Below are positions 35,045 through 44,175 of a DNA stretch of 64,000 nt, piece after piece; position 1 is the first letter of the stretch, and each line of letters starts with the position of its first letter. Source of the DNA: Sinomonas gamaensis (GTDB lineage: Bacteria; Actinomycetota; Actinomycetes; Actinomycetales; Micrococcaceae); assembly GCF_005876955.1 (NCBI RefSeq), contig NZ_SSCL01000011.1:1-64000 (forward strand), written 5' to 3'. Below the pieces are notes generated by a model. That model was not told the origin of the DNA. It searched no databases and worked only from the letters and a program-made list of their open reading frames with translations. A program made the translations under genes and the position numbers.

Positions 35045-35517
35045 CTTTGGCAGCAGATTCCGTGGTCCGGAAGGTGATCACGGTCGAGGCTCCCGTGGAA
35101 CGGGCGTTCAAGGTCTTCACCGAGCGTTTCGACGAGATCAAGCCGCACGAGCACAACCTGCTCCCGGTGCCGATCGCCGAGACGGTCTTCGAGCCACGGG
35201 TCGGCGGGCACGTCTACGACCGTGGCGTGGATGGCAGCGAGTGCCGCTGGGCGCGCGTGCTTGCCTTCGAGCCGCCGCATCGCCTCGTGTTCAGCTGGGA
35301 CATCGGCACCACCTGGCAGGTCGAGCCAGACCTCGCAAACGCGAGCGAAGTCGAGGTTCGCTTCGTGGCGGAGGGTCCGCATCGCACGCGGGTCGAGCTC
35401 GAGCATCGCCACCTTGACCGTCACGGCCCCGGCTGGGAGGACCTGTACGCGGGCGTCGACAACGACGGCGGATGGCCGCTCTACCTCGCGCGCTATGCCG
35501 CGCTTTTGGCTGGCTGA
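35041..35517 (+). CDS. SRPBCC-family protein (AHSA1/START-like)
   Basis: 158 residues of the helix-grip fold that binds hydrophobic ligands in a deep cavity. Seen: VVRKVITVEAPVERAFKVFT, VFEPRVGGHVYDRGVDGSE, RVLAFEPPHRLVFSWDIGTT, HRTRVELEHRHLDRHG and the C-terminal helix region. Translationally coupled to the ArsR gene, so the pair probably forms a ligand-responsive unit. No catalytic function is assigned. Confidence 0.88.
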   Translation: MTLAADSVVRKVITVEAPVERAFKVFTERFDEIKPHEHNLLPVPIAETVFEPRVGGHVYDRGVDGSECRWARVLAFEPPHRLVFSWDIGTTWQVEPDLANASEVEVRFVAEGPHRTRVELEHRHLDRHGPGWEDLYAGVDNDGGWPLYLARYAALLAG

Positions 35518-35541
35518 GCGAGAGGCAGCCAGGCACACGTC

Positions 35542-36264
35542 CTAGGCGTGCTCGGCCTCGTACCGGACCTTGATGGCGCCGCGCTTGATCTTCACGTCGA
35601 GGATCCGCACGTTCGTCAGGTCCGCCAGAGACCGCACGTGGGTCCCGCCGCAGGGCTCGGCATTGACGCCCTCGATGGTGACGGTCCGGTGGCCGGTTTC
35701 GTCCACGGCGGCAGTGACGGCACCTCGGCTGGCGAGGGCTTGGTCCATCCCCGTCTGCAGCTCGGCCCGCACGGCCTCGCGCAGTTCGGGGCTCGCGAGC
35801 TCGTCCTCGTGGCCCTCGGGGTCGAAGTCGAGCCGAGCCTGCCCCGGGAAGTGGCTGTGCCCCGAGTGCCGCCACCCGCGCGCCTCGCCAAGGGCACCGA
35901 GGATGTGGCCGGCCGTGTGGAGGGCAGCATGGAGACGACGCTTCTCGGCGTCCACAGAACAGCGGACGGCAGCACCTACCGCGAGCGGGGCCGCCGAGAG
36001 GGCGTCTCCGGTCAGGATCACGAGGCCATCGTCGCTGCGCTCCGGGGCGACGCGAACGCCGTCGACCGTTCCCTCGTCTGACGGCTGACCGCCGCCCTTG
36101 GGATGGAAGATGTTCGGTGAGACGGCGATCCAGGGTGAGGCGCCGCCGTCGTCCGCGGTCTCGCCGGACGCAACGACGTAGGCCTCAGTGTCGGTGAGGT
36201 ACGTGTCGCCGTAGTAGGCCTGCTCCTGCGCGGGGCGCGCGGGGGAGGAAGGTGCGTCAGCCAC
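35542..36264 (-). CDS. Alanyl-tRNA editing protein (AlaX-like metal-dependent hydrolase)
   Basis: 240 residues. A stand-alone editing domain that hydrolyses mischarged Ser-tRNA(Ala) or Gly-tRNA(Ala). Seen: SPNIFHPKGGGQPSDEGTV (substrate loop), the zinc motif HAALHTAGHILGAL (HxxxH), and CGGTHVRSLADL (CxxxH). The N-terminal part matches AlaX-M/L type. ATG 36264 overlaps the crgA stop by 8 bases, so the two are cotranscribed. Ends about 25 bases after the convergent SRPBCC stop. Confidence 0.88.
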   Translation of the reverse strand: MADAPSSPARPAQEQAYYGDTYLTDTEAYVVASGETADDGGASPWIAVSPNIFHPKGGGQPSDEGTVDGVRVAPERSDDGLVILTGDALSAAPLAVGAAVRCSVDAEKRRLHAALHTAGHILGALGEARGWRHSGHSHFPGQARLDFDPEGHEDELASPELREAVRAELQTGMDQALASRGAVTAAVDETGHRTVTIEGVNAEPCGGTHVRSLADLTNVRILDVKIKRGAIKVRYEAEHA

Positions 36265-36574
36265 GCCAGCGAAGCGTCATGAGGAAGCCTGCGATGGCTA
36301 CGCCGAACCCCACGAGGATGTTCCAGTTGCCCAGCGCCGGCACGGGGTAGAGCCCCTGGGTCACGTAGAAGACGATGATCCACAGCAGGCCCACCACCAT
36401 GAGCCCGAACATGAGGTACTTGTACCACTGGGGCGTGGGGCCCGCGGCCTTCTGGGGGCGCTGCTTCTTCTTGGCCTTGTTCCGCGCCCTGGCGGCCTTG
36501 TTCTTGGTGAGCGCCTTGTCTGCGCTCTTGGAAGCGCGCGCAGTGGTTTCGGGCTTGTCCGGGGAATCGGGCAC
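36257..36574 (-). CDS. crgA: Cell division protein CrgA
   Basis: Small membrane protein of 105 residues that helps place the septum and recruits FtsI and other divisome proteins in actinobacteria. Seen: a Lys/Ala-rich cytoplasmic start (TKNKAARARNKAKKKQRP), then two membrane helices (YLMFGLMVVGLLWIIVFYV, about 53-71, and ILVGFGVAIAGFLMTL, about 86-101) separated by a short extracytoplasmic loop, as in the family. Encoded opposite trpG/pabA and 1.1 kb from the pknB cluster, its usual neighbourhood. Confidence 0.92.
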   Translation of the reverse strand: MPDSPDKPETTARASKSADKALTKNKAARARNKAKKKQRPQKAAGPTPQWYKYLMFGLMVVGLLWIIVFYVTQGLYPVPALGNWNILVGFGVAIAGFLMTLRWRG

Positions 36575-36741
36575 TGGTCCTCCTCGGGGCCGGCTTCCGC
36601 TCTGCCGGGACCCGCTTGGTATCCTGCAAGCACCGCCGACGCGCCGGGGTGCCGCTGGGCTGGCTGATCACTGGTTCTGACAGCCAAGTCTAGCCGTCCC
36701 AGCCTGCCGGCCCACCCACTCCCACGATTGGCCGAACCGCA

Positions 36742-37383
36742 ATGACCACCCGCATCCTCGTCATCGACAACTACGACTCGTTCGTCTACACCCTGGTGGG
36801 CTATCTCCAGCAGCTCGGCGCCGAGACCACCGTGGTGAGGAACGACGACGTCTCCCTCGCCGAGGCCATCGAGCTCGCCGAGGCACGCGACGGCGTCCTC
36901 ATCTCTCCCGGACCCGGCAATCCGGGCGAGGCGGGCGTCTGCATCGAACTCATCAAGTGGTGCGGCGACGCCGGAAAGCCCATGCTCGGGGTATGCCTTG
37001 GCCATCAGGCCCTTGCCGAGGCCTACGGCGGCAAGGTCACGCATGCTCCCGAGCTCATGCACGGCAAGACCTCCCTCGTGGAGCACGAGGGCAAGGGCGT
37101 CTTCGCCGGACTCAAGTCGCCGTTCACCGCCACGCGCTACCACTCCCTCGCGGCTGTCGCGGACTCGATTCCGGAGGTCCTCGAGGTCACGGCGCATACG
37201 CACTCGGGCGTCATCATGGGGCTCCAGCACAAGAGCGCCCCGCTCAGCGGCGTGCAGTTCCACCCAGAGAGCGTGCTCACCGAGGGCGGCTACCAGATGC
37301 TCGGAAACTGGCTCGAGTCACTCGGCCTCGAGGGCGCAGCGGAGAAGGCCTCCACCTTGAGCCCGCTCATCCACGCCCAGTGA
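36742..37383 (+). CDS. Glutamine amidotransferase, anthranilate/aminodeoxychorismate synthase component II
   Basis: 213-residue class I amidotransferase that supplies ammonia from glutamine to TrpE or PabB. Seen: VIDNYDSFVYTLVGYLQQLG, ISPGPGNPGEAG, the nucleophile Cys in GVCLGHQALAEAYGG, and the catalytic His-Glu in VQFHPESVLTEGG. It stands alone in the pknB-crgA region, as is usual for the actinobacterial gene often labelled trpG or pabA; whether it serves tryptophan, folate or both cannot be decided here. Confidence 0.92.
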   Translation: MTTRILVIDNYDSFVYTLVGYLQQLGAETTVVRNDDVSLAEAIELAEARDGVLISPGPGNPGEAGVCIELIKWCGDAGKPMLGVCLGHQALAEAYGGKVTHAPELMHGKTSLVEHEGKGVFAGLKSPFTATRYHSLAAVADSIPEVLEVTAHTHSGVIMGLQHKSAPLSGVQFHPESVLTEGGYQMLGNWLESLGLEGAAEKASTLSPLIHAQ

Positions 37384-37464
37384 ATTCACAGCTCCGCGGC
37401 GCACTCGGCGGACTTACACTGGGGGCCTTACGGCGTTAAGACAATGCGTCCGAGGAGGCCCCCC

Positions 37465-37710
37465 ATGGTCGATATTCCAAGAATGATCGCTGCCCTGCAG
37501 CCCGCGGAACTAGAGACCTTGAGGTCCCGAGGGCGCGGGCAGATCCTCGATGCCGGGCTTGTCGCCGCGATCGACGCGGCTGCGGGCGGCCCCGGTGAGG
37601 GGCGCGGCTACTACGTGGTGAACGGCCCGTTGTGGCCCGTGGAGAACCGCGAGTACCACCTGAGGTCCGACGTGGCCGCGGCGATCTTCGATTCCCAGCG
37701 GCTCAGCTAG
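37465..37710 (+). CDS. Small protein of 81 residues, function unknown
   Basis: ATG at 37465 follows GAGGAGG at good spacing; an earlier ATG at 37444 would lack a ribosome site. Contains MIAALQPAELETLRSRGRG, GRGYYVVNGPLWPVENREYH and ends AAAIFDSQRLS. No signal peptide or membrane segment. It overlaps the 3' end of pknB by four bases on the other strand. I do not recognise the family; it looks like a genuine small actinobacterial protein from ribosome site and codon use. Confidence 0.65.
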   Translation: MVDIPRMIAALQPAELETLRSRGRGQILDAGLVAAIDAAAGGPGEGRGYYVVNGPLWPVENREYHLRSDVAAAIFDSQRLS

Positions 37711-39626
37711 CCGCCGCCACCGTTGCCGTTCCCGCCCTTCTTGTCGGAAGGGCCTGGGTTGGGCGCCGAGGGGCTTGAGGAGGACGACGACGGTGCCGGC
37801 GCCGGCGGCGCGGGCGGAGCCACCGCCATCGTGAGGACGACGGTGCCGCCCTGATCGACGGTTCCGTCCGGGGGCACGCTCTGGTCCACGATGGTGCCCG
37901 GCGCGACGGCGCTCGTGGCGACCTGGTTGACCTGCACGCCCAGCTTGAGGTCGGCGAGGGCCGCCTTCGCCTCGTCCACGCTGCGCCCGCGGAGATCGGG
38001 AACCGCGACCTTGCCGGTGGAGACCGTCAGGACCACCTGAGAGCCGATCGCCACCGTCTGCCCCACGCCGGGGGACACGGTGATGACGTGGCCGAACGGG
38101 ACGGTTGCGCTGTTGGCGGTCTTCGACTGGTCCGCGGGGACGAGGCCGAGTGAGCGGAGGAGGTCCCGAGCGCCCGCCTCGGTGTTGCCGATGAGGCTCT
38201 GGGGGATCACCGCGGAGGACGGGCCGCTCGAGATCTCGATGACGATCTTCGCGTTCTTCTCCAGCTGCGAACCCATCGACGGGATCGTGTCGATGGCATG
38301 GCCTTTGGCCACGTCCGCACTCGGCTTCTGAGCGAATTCGGGCTGGAGGCCCAGCTGGGTGAGCTTCGCGAACGCGTCGGTGTCCTTGAGGTTCGCGACG
38401 TTCGGGACGCTGACGTAGACGATCGCGGGCGGCTGCGTAAGGTAGCTGTAGAGCCAATAGCCGCCGCCGCCGAGGACCAGGAGCGCGATCACCAGGAAGA
38501 TGGCGATGCCGCCCCGATGCCTCCGCCGGCGTTCCTCTGGCTCGTCGTCGTCGAATGCGAGGAAGTGGTCGGCATCCTGCGCCGGCACGAGTGGGATCTC
38601 GCCCGTGTCGCCCAGATGAGGCGACGGCGGCTGCGCGCTGTCCGCGGCCAGCCCGCCCCCGGCGGCGGCGAGGGCCAGTGCCTCGGTGTGCTCGGCGTCG
38701 TCCATAGCGGCGGTGGGAAGCGCTCGTCCCGCGCCGGCCGCGCGCAGCGCGCGGCGGAACGCGCCCGCGTCCTGGAAGCGGCGTGCGGGGTCCTTCTGGA
38801 GCGCCCTGTCGAGGACGCTCTGCACGGCATCCGTGACTGCGGGATTGAACTCCTGGGCCTTCGGGGCCTCGACCTGGACGTGCTGATACGCGACCGAGAC
38901 CGGCGACTCGCCGACGAAAGGCGGCCGGCCGGTGAGGAGCTCGTAGAGGAGGCATCCCGTGGAGTACAGGTCGCTCCGCGCGTCAACCGTCTGCCCCTGT
39001 GCCTGCTCAGGGGAAAGGTATTGGGCGGTTCCGACCACGGCCTGCGTCTGGGTCATGGTCGCACCGGACTCCGCGACAGCACGCGCGATGCCGAAGTCCA
39101 TGACCTTGACGCCGCTCGTCTCGTCGTCGCACACCATGACGTTTGCCGGCTTGATGTCCCGGTGGACGATCCCTGCGCGATGGCTGTACTCGAGCGCAGA
39201 CAGAACGCCCTGGACGTATTCGAGGGCCTTGTCCTGCGGGATCGGGCCCTCGCGGACCAGCTCGCGCAGGGTCCGTCCGGTCACGAGCTCCATGACCATG
39301 AACGGCACTTCTACGGACGCCGGGTTGAGCGGGTCGGCCGACCGCTCGCCCGTGTCGTACACCGCCACGATGTTCGGGTGGTTGAGCGCCGCCACGGCCT
39401 GCGCCTCGCGTTCGAAGCGCACCCGCAGCTGCCGGTCGCGACCCATGTCCGGGCGGAGCATCTTGACGGCCACGGTCCGGCCGAGCCGCGTGTCCTGCGC
39501 CTCGAAGACATCCGCCATGCCACCGCGCCCCAGAAGCCGTCCGAGCACATAACGGCCCGAGAGGACGACGGGCTGGGGCATCGGCTCGTCCTCTCGTTCC
39601 AGGGGCGTGTGGGTGGGCTGCGTCAT
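37707..39626 (-). CDS. pknB: Serine/threonine protein kinase PknB with three PASTA domains
   Basis: Transmembrane kinase of 639 residues controlling cell-wall synthesis and division. Kinase domain at about 24-290: GRLLGRGGMADVFEAQD (P-loop), VAVKMLRP (Lys), HRDIKPANVM (catalytic loop), VMDFGIARA (DFG). A linker with a membrane helix (IAIFLVIALLVLGGGGYWLY, about 372-391) is followed outside by three PASTA repeats (from SVPNVANLKD, VIPQSLIGNT and VPDLRGRSVD), which bind muropeptides, and a Pro/Ser/Gly-rich tail. Mycobacterial PknB has four PASTA repeats. An alternative start at ATG 39581 has a better ribosome site. Last gene of the fhaA-to-pknB operon. Confidence 0.94.
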   Translation of the reverse strand: MTQPTHTPLEREDEPMPQPVVLSGRYVLGRLLGRGGMADVFEAQDTRLGRTVAVKMLRPDMGRDRQLRVRFEREAQAVAALNHPNIVAVYDTGERSADPLNPASVEVPFMVMELVTGRTLRELVREGPIPQDKALEYVQGVLSALEYSHRAGIVHRDIKPANVMVCDDETSGVKVMDFGIARAVAESGATMTQTQAVVGTAQYLSPEQAQGQTVDARSDLYSTGCLLYELLTGRPPFVGESPVSVAYQHVQVEAPKAQEFNPAVTDAVQSVLDRALQKDPARRFQDAGAFRRALRAAGAGRALPTAAMDDAEHTEALALAAAGGGLAADSAQPPSPHLGDTGEIPLVPAQDADHFLAFDDDEPEERRRRHRGGIAIFLVIALLVLGGGGYWLYSYLTQPPAIVYVSVPNVANLKDTDAFAKLTQLGLQPEFAQKPSADVAKGHAIDTIPSMGSQLEKNAKIVIEISSGPSSAVIPQSLIGNTEAGARDLLRSLGLVPADQSKTANSATVPFGHVITVSPGVGQTVAIGSQVVLTVSTGKVAVPDLRGRSVDEAKAALADLKLGVQVNQVATSAVAPGTIVDQSVPPDGTVDQGGTVVLTMAVAPPAPPAPAPSSSSSSPSAPNPGPSDKKGGNGNGGGG

Positions 39627-39671
39627 GACCTCGTATTTCCCGGCTGAAGGGACTGTTAGTCCAGTGTGGCC

Positions 39672-41297
39672 CTACTTGGTGGCCGAAGGTGTGGAGGTCG
39701 GTCCTGTTGAGGGTGTCGCGGGCTGAGTGCGGGTTGGCGTGGGCGTGGGAGTGGGCTGCGGAACCACCGCGTAGGTGACGGTGATGGTCGTTCCGACGGG
39801 AACGCGGCCGGTCGGGCTCACGGTCAGGACGGCGCCCTGGAAACCCTGCGACTGCTGGACGGGGGCGAGCTGAACCTGAAGGCCCAGGGCCTCGAGCTGC
39901 TGCTGAACCAGTGCGTAGTTCTGCCCCACGTAGTCCCCGGCCACGACGTTGACCGTCCGGGTGGTGGGCGTGGGAGTGGGGGTGGGCGTCGGCGTCGCGC
40001 TCGACTGGGTCGCCGTGGGGCTGGGGGGCGCGGACGATGCCGTGGGCAGCGGAGCCGGCGAGAACAGGCCGGAGTTGCTCAGCCAGACTCCGAGGAGCAC
40101 GAAGAGCAGGAGCAGCACGAGCGCCACGAGCGGCCACGTGAGCGCATTGCGCTTCTTGCGGTTGCGGGGCGGGACGGGGCTGACTTCGTCCTCTTCGTTG
40201 ACTGGCGCGTACCATGGCGAGTCCCCGCCCGGGTGATCGCCTTCGACGGCGCTGACGTCGTCGTCGGCCGCGGACATCACGGGAAGCGCGGCGGTGGCCG
40301 GCGACGCAGCGTGCGCGGCCTGAGCGCCCGCTGCCGCGGCACCCAGCGCACCCCCGGCCGCAGCACCGCCGACGACGGCGGTCGGCGCCGTGTCCTGCCG
40401 TCTCACCGGCTGGGTGATCGCCTCGGTGGAGTCGTCGTGGAGGAGCATGGCAGGCACGGCCGCATGGGCTGCGCGGATGTCGCCGCGACGGATCGCCTCG
40501 GCCGCCTCGGCGAACTTGATGGCGTTCGCCGGACGATTGCGGGGGTCCTTCGAGAGCATCGACATGAGCAGGGCCCGCACGGGGGCGGGGATCTGCTCGG
40601 GAAGGGGCGGCGGGGCGTCGTTCACCTGGGCGAGCGCGATCGCGATCTGGCTCTCCCCCGAGAAGGGACGGTGCCCCGTGAGGCACTCGTAGCCGATCAC
40701 GCCTAGCGAGTAGATGTCGCTCGAGCCCGTGGCCTGCTGGCCCGTGGCCTGCTCGGGCGCGAGGTATTGAGCCGTTCCCATGACCTGGCCCGTCTGGGTG
40801 AGCGGCACCTGGTCCGCGAGGCGCGCAATGCCGAAGTCGGTGACCTTGACGCGGTTGTCCGGCGTGATGAGCAGGTTGCCCGGCTTCACGTCGCGGTGGA
40901 CGAGGCCCCGAGCGTGCGCGACGGCGAGGGCGCGCGCGGTCTGCGCCATGATGTTGAGCGTCCGGTCGGGGGAGAGGACCTTCTCCCGCTCGAGGATGGA
41001 GCTGAGCGGCTCGCCGGGGACGAGCTCCATGACGAGGTATGCCGACCCGCTGTCCTCGCCGTAGTCGAAGACGTTCGCGATGCCGTTGTGGTTGAGCAGG
41101 GCGGTGTGGCGTGCCTCGTTGCGGAAGCGTTCGAGGAAGCCGGGATCGCCCGCGTACTCCTCCTTGAGGATCTTGATGGCGACGTTCCGCCCCAGCACCT
41201 CATCGCGCGCGTTCCACACCTCGCCCATGCCGCCGATGGCGATACGGCTGTCCAGGTGGTACCTGCCGCCCAAGGTGATGCCCGACGTGGGTCTCAC
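39672..41297 (-). CDS. pknA: Serine/threonine protein kinase PknA
   Basis: 541-residue membrane kinase. Kinase domain at about 7-270 ([45 protein letters not shown]), a long Ala-rich juxtamembrane segment, a membrane helix near 384-405 ([19 protein letters not shown]), then one PASTA-like repeat ([20 protein letters not shown]) between Thr/Pro-rich low-complexity stretches. M. tuberculosis PknA lacks PASTA, so the extracellular repeat is a lineage difference. GTG start overlaps the pbpA stop. Works with PknB and is opposed by PstP. Confidence 0.92.
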   Translation of the reverse strand: MRPTSGITLGGRYHLDSRIAIGGMGEVWNARDEVLGRNVAIKILKEEYAGDPGFLERFRNEARHTALLNHNGIANVFDYGEDSGSAYLVMELVPGEPLSSILEREKVLSPDRTLNIMAQTARALAVAHARGLVHRDVKPGNLLITPDNRVKVTDFGIARLADQVPLTQTGQVMGTAQYLAPEQATGQQATGSSDIYSLGVIGYECLTGHRPFSGESQIAIALAQVNDAPPPLPEQIPAPVRALLMSMLSKDPRNRPANAIKFAEAAEAIRRGDIRAAHAAVPAMLLHDDSTEAITQPVRRQDTAPTAVVGGAAAGGALGAAAAGAQAAHAASPATAALPVMSAADDDVSAVEGDHPGGDSPWYAPVNEEDEVSPVPPRNRKKRNALTWPLVALVLLLLFVLLGVWLSNSGLFSPAPLPTASSAPPSPTATQSSATPTPTPTPTPTTRTVNVVAGDYVGQNYALVQQQLEALGLQVQLAPVQQSQGFQGAVLTVSPTGRVPVGTTITVTYAVVPQPTPTPTPTRTQPATPSTGPTSTPSATK

Positions 41298-42754
41298 TTC
41301 TTCAACACCGCCTCAAAGATCTTGCTCGCGCTCGGACTGGTCAGTTTGGCGCCTGTCAGGACGTCGACGCCTTCCATCACCACGGTCACCTGCACCTGCG
41401 GGTTGTCCGCGGGTGCGAATCCGGTGAACCACGAATTGTTCAGGCCGCTCGTCCCGAGCTCGGCCGTTCCGGTCTTGCCGGCCACCTGCACGCCGGGAAC
41501 GGCGGCGCCCTTCGCGATTCCATTCGAGACCACCTGCGTCATCCAGTCGGTGATCTGGCCGGCGATCGCCGGGGTGGTGGACGTGCGGAGCACCTCGGGC
41601 TTGGGCTCGTCGATGATCCGCAGATCCGGGGCCCGCACGGTCTTGATGAGCGAGGGCTTCATCTGCACGCCGCCGTTCGCGATCGCGTCCGTCATGAGCG
41701 CGATCTGCAGGGGCGAGGCCTTCGTGTTGAACTGCCCGATCGATGCCTGGGCGAGTTGCGCCTGGTCGAGGTTGGTGGGCCAGACGCCCGACTGGTAGTC
41801 GAGGTGCAGGAGGTTGCCCGCGTCCTGCCCGAAGCCGTACGCCGCGGCCTGCTTGCCGATGGCGTCCTGCCCGAGGTCAAGCGCGATCGACGCGAACGGC
41901 GTGTTGCAGGACTGCTCGAGCGCAAAGGCGAAGCTCGCCTCGTTCTGCGTGTAGCAGTTGCCTCCCGCGTAGTTCGGCAGCGTCGCGCTGCTGCCCGGAA
42001 GCGGCATCTGGGCGGGGTTGGGCAGGACGCTGTCCTTGTTGTACTTGCCGGAGGCGAGAGCGGCGGTCGTGTCCACGAGCTTGAACACGGAACCGGGAGC
42101 CAGGAGCGCGCCCGTTGGCCCGCTCACGCTCTGGTTCAGGTTGATGCCCGGCACGCCCTGGAGCTTGGTCATCGCAGCCTGGGCGGCAGCCTGATCGTGC
42201 GTGGCGATCTGGTTGGGGTCGTAGCTGGGCTTCGAGACCATCGCGATGATGGCCCCCGTCTTCGGGTTCGTGACCACGATCGAGCCGCGCATGCCGTCCG
42301 GGATGAGGCTGTAGGCGAGTTGCTGGATCGCCGGATCGATGGTGAGCTCCACCGAGGCGCCCTGCGGCTGCTGGCCGAGGAACAGCTGCTTGATCCGGTC
42401 GAGGAGGAGCTGATCCGAGGTTCCGGTCAGCGTTGCGTTCATGCTCTTCTCGAGCCCGGTTGAGCCGAAGATGTTGGAGTAGTAGCCCGTGAGCCCGGCG
42501 TAGAGGTCCGGCTTCAGGTACTGCCGCTGGTATTTGCAGCTCTCAGAGCCGCTCGCCACCGATTGGACGATCGGCTGGCCCGCCACCACGATCGTGCCGC
42601 GGTCCTGGCAGAAGGTCTGGAGGATCGCCCGGTTGTTCCACTGGTTGGACGCGAGCTCGTCGGCACCGATCACCTGGACGTAGCTGATCGAGCCCAAGAT
42701 GAGGGCGAACATGGCGGCGATGGCCACCCACGCATGCCTGATGGCCTGGTTCAC
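41294..42754 (-). CDS. pbpA: Penicillin-binding protein PbpA (class B transpeptidase)
   Basis: Membrane-anchored D,D-transpeptidase of 486 residues, partner of RodA in peptidoglycan synthesis. Seen: N-terminal signal anchor ([20 protein letters not shown]), then the transpeptidase motifs SVFK (in [11 protein letters not shown], catalytic Ser), SCN (in [11 protein letters not shown]) and KTG (in [11 protein letters not shown]). GTG start overlaps the rodA stop (GTGA). In the conserved order rodA-pbpA-pknA-pknB. Confidence 0.94.
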   Translation of the reverse strand: MNQAIRHAWVAIAAMFALILGSISYVQVIGADELASNQWNNRAILQTFCQDRGTIVVAGQPIVQSVASGSESCKYQRQYLKPDLYAGLTGYYSNIFGSTGLEKSMNATLTGTSDQLLLDRIKQLFLGQQPQGASVELTIDPAIQQLAYSLIPDGMRGSIVVTNPKTGAIIAMVSKPSYDPNQIATHDQAAAQAAMTKLQGVPGINLNQSVSGPTGALLAPGSVFKLVDTTAALASGKYNKDSVLPNPAQMPLPGSSATLPNYAGGNCYTQNEASFAFALEQSCNTPFASIALDLGQDAIGKQAAAYGFGQDAGNLLHLDYQSGVWPTNLDQAQLAQASIGQFNTKASPLQIALMTDAIANGGVQMKPSLIKTVRAPDLRIIDEPKPEVLRTSTTPAIAGQITDWMTQVVSNGIAKGAAVPGVQVAGKTGTAELGTSGLNNSWFTGFAPADNPQVQVTVVMEGVDVLTGAKLTSPSASKIFEAVLKK

Positions 42755-44175
42755 TGCTTCTTCACCGCCTGGGTCAGGGTCGTCTCCGCTGCCGTCTGCT
42801 TTCGCAGCGAGGACGTCGTTGCCGGGTTGGGGGCCTCCTCAGGCTGCAGGGGAGTGGTGTCGAGCGGGCGCCGCGCCGCGTTCGAGATCACGAGCATGAG
42901 CGCGATGATGATCCAGTTTGCGAGGAGCGATGAGCCGCCGGCCGCGAGGAACGGCGTCGTGAGGCCCGTCAGGGGGATGAGCCGGGTGACGCCGCCGATG
43001 ACGACGAAGCACTGGAGGCCGATTCCCGCGGACAGGCCGCACGCAAGGAGCTTCCCGAAGGCGTCCCGGGCGCCGATCGCGGCACGCATGCCACGCGTCA
43101 CGAGGAGCGCGTACAGCATGACGATGGCGAACAGCCCCACGAGGCCGAGTTCCTCGCCGAATGCAGCGATGATCATGTCCGAATGCGCGAACGGCACGAG
43201 GTCCGGGCGTCCCTGGCCCAGGCCGGTCCCAATGATCCCGCCGTTGGCCATCCCGAACAGGCCTTGGACGATCTGATAGCTGCCGCCGAACTGGCGGCCG
43301 AAGACATCTGGATCGAACGCGTTGAGCCAGCCATCGATGCGGAGGCGGATGTGCGGGAAGATGATGCTCGCGGCCATGGCCCCGCCGAACATGAGCAGGA
43401 TGCCGAGGAGGGCCCAGCTCGCGCGGCTCGTGGCGACGTAGATCATCGAGATGAAGATCCCGAAGAAGAGGATCGACATGCCGAGGTCGTGCTGGAAGAT
43501 CAGGATCCCGATGCTTGCGAGCCAGGCGATGATCATGGGGCCCAGATCCCGGAAGCGCGGCAGTTGCAGCTTCCCGATCCTGCGGCCGGCGAGCAGGATG
43601 AGGTCCCGGTTCGTCGAGAGGTAGCCCGCGAAGAAGATGCCGATCGTGATCTTGGCGACCTCGCCCGGCTGGAACGTGGCCGAGCCGAATTTGATCCAGA
43701 CCTGCGCACCGTTGATGTCGCCCGCCGTGACTCCCGGGACGAGCGGGAGCACCAGAAGGACGGCGCTCAGAATGAGCGAGATGTAGGTGAACCGCCGGAG
43801 CGTCCTGTGGTCCTTGAGAACCCAGATGACGACGGCGGCAAGAGCCATCCCGATGACGGTCCAGCGAGCCTGGGCGTTCCCGTAGTCGGTGTCCGGTGTG
43901 TCCAGCCGGTGGATCATCGCGAGCCCGAGCCCATTGAGCGTCACGACGATCGGAAGGATGACCGGATCGGCATACTTCGCCCGGAAGCGCAAAGAGATAT
44001 GCAGCGCGAGGGATGCTGCGGCCAGGATGCCCGACTCCATCCAGAAGTCGTTGCTGAGCGCGGCACCTTCGTTGATGGCCGTCATGGCGTTTGCCCCGCA
44101 CCCGACCAGGAGAGCCAGGATCAGCAGGACGAGTTCGATGTTGCGCCGTGGGCGCACGGCCTCGACTGCGCTCAC
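42751..44175 (-). CDS. rodA: RodA peptidoglycan polymerase (SEDS family)
   Basis: SEDS glycosyltransferase of 474 residues with about 12 membrane helices, polymerising lipid II with PbpA. Seen: FQPGEVAKITIGIFFAGYLS, FQHDLGMSILFFGIF (catalytic Asp region), GGSYQIVQGLFGMANGGIIG, DMIIAAFGEELGLVGLF, and GLTTPFLAAGGSSLLANW, all SEDS signatures. The start is the GTG at 44175, placed by GGGAGG upstream and by the GTGA overlap with pstP; a longer frame in front belongs to the pstP region in another frame. Confidence 0.93.
   Translation of the reverse strand: MSAVEAVRPRRNIELVLLILALLVGCGANAMTAINEGAALSNDFWMESGILAAASLALHISLRFRAKYADPVILPIVVTLNGLGLAMIHRLDTPDTDYGNAQARWTVIGMALAAVVIWVLKDHRTLRRFTYISLILSAVLLVLPLVPGVTAGDINGAQVWIKFGSATFQPGEVAKITIGIFFAGYLSTNRDLILLAGRRIGKLQLPRFRDLGPMIIAWLASIGILIFQHDLGMSILFFGIFISMIYVATSRASWALLGILLMFGGAMAASIIFPHIRLRIDGWLNAFDPDVFGRQFGGSYQIVQGLFGMANGGIIGTGLGQGRPDLVPFAHSDMIIAAFGEELGLVGLFAIVMLYALLVTRGMRAAIGARDAFGKLLACGLSAGIGLQCFVVIGGVTRLIPLTGLTTPFLAAGGSSLLANWIIIALMLVISNAARRPLDTTPLQPEEAPNPATTSSLRKQTAAETTLTQAVKKQ

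Noticed and set aside
38298-39647. 449-codon plus-strand frame opposite pknB
   Set aside because: Mirror image of the kinase coding sequence, with no independent evidence of coding.
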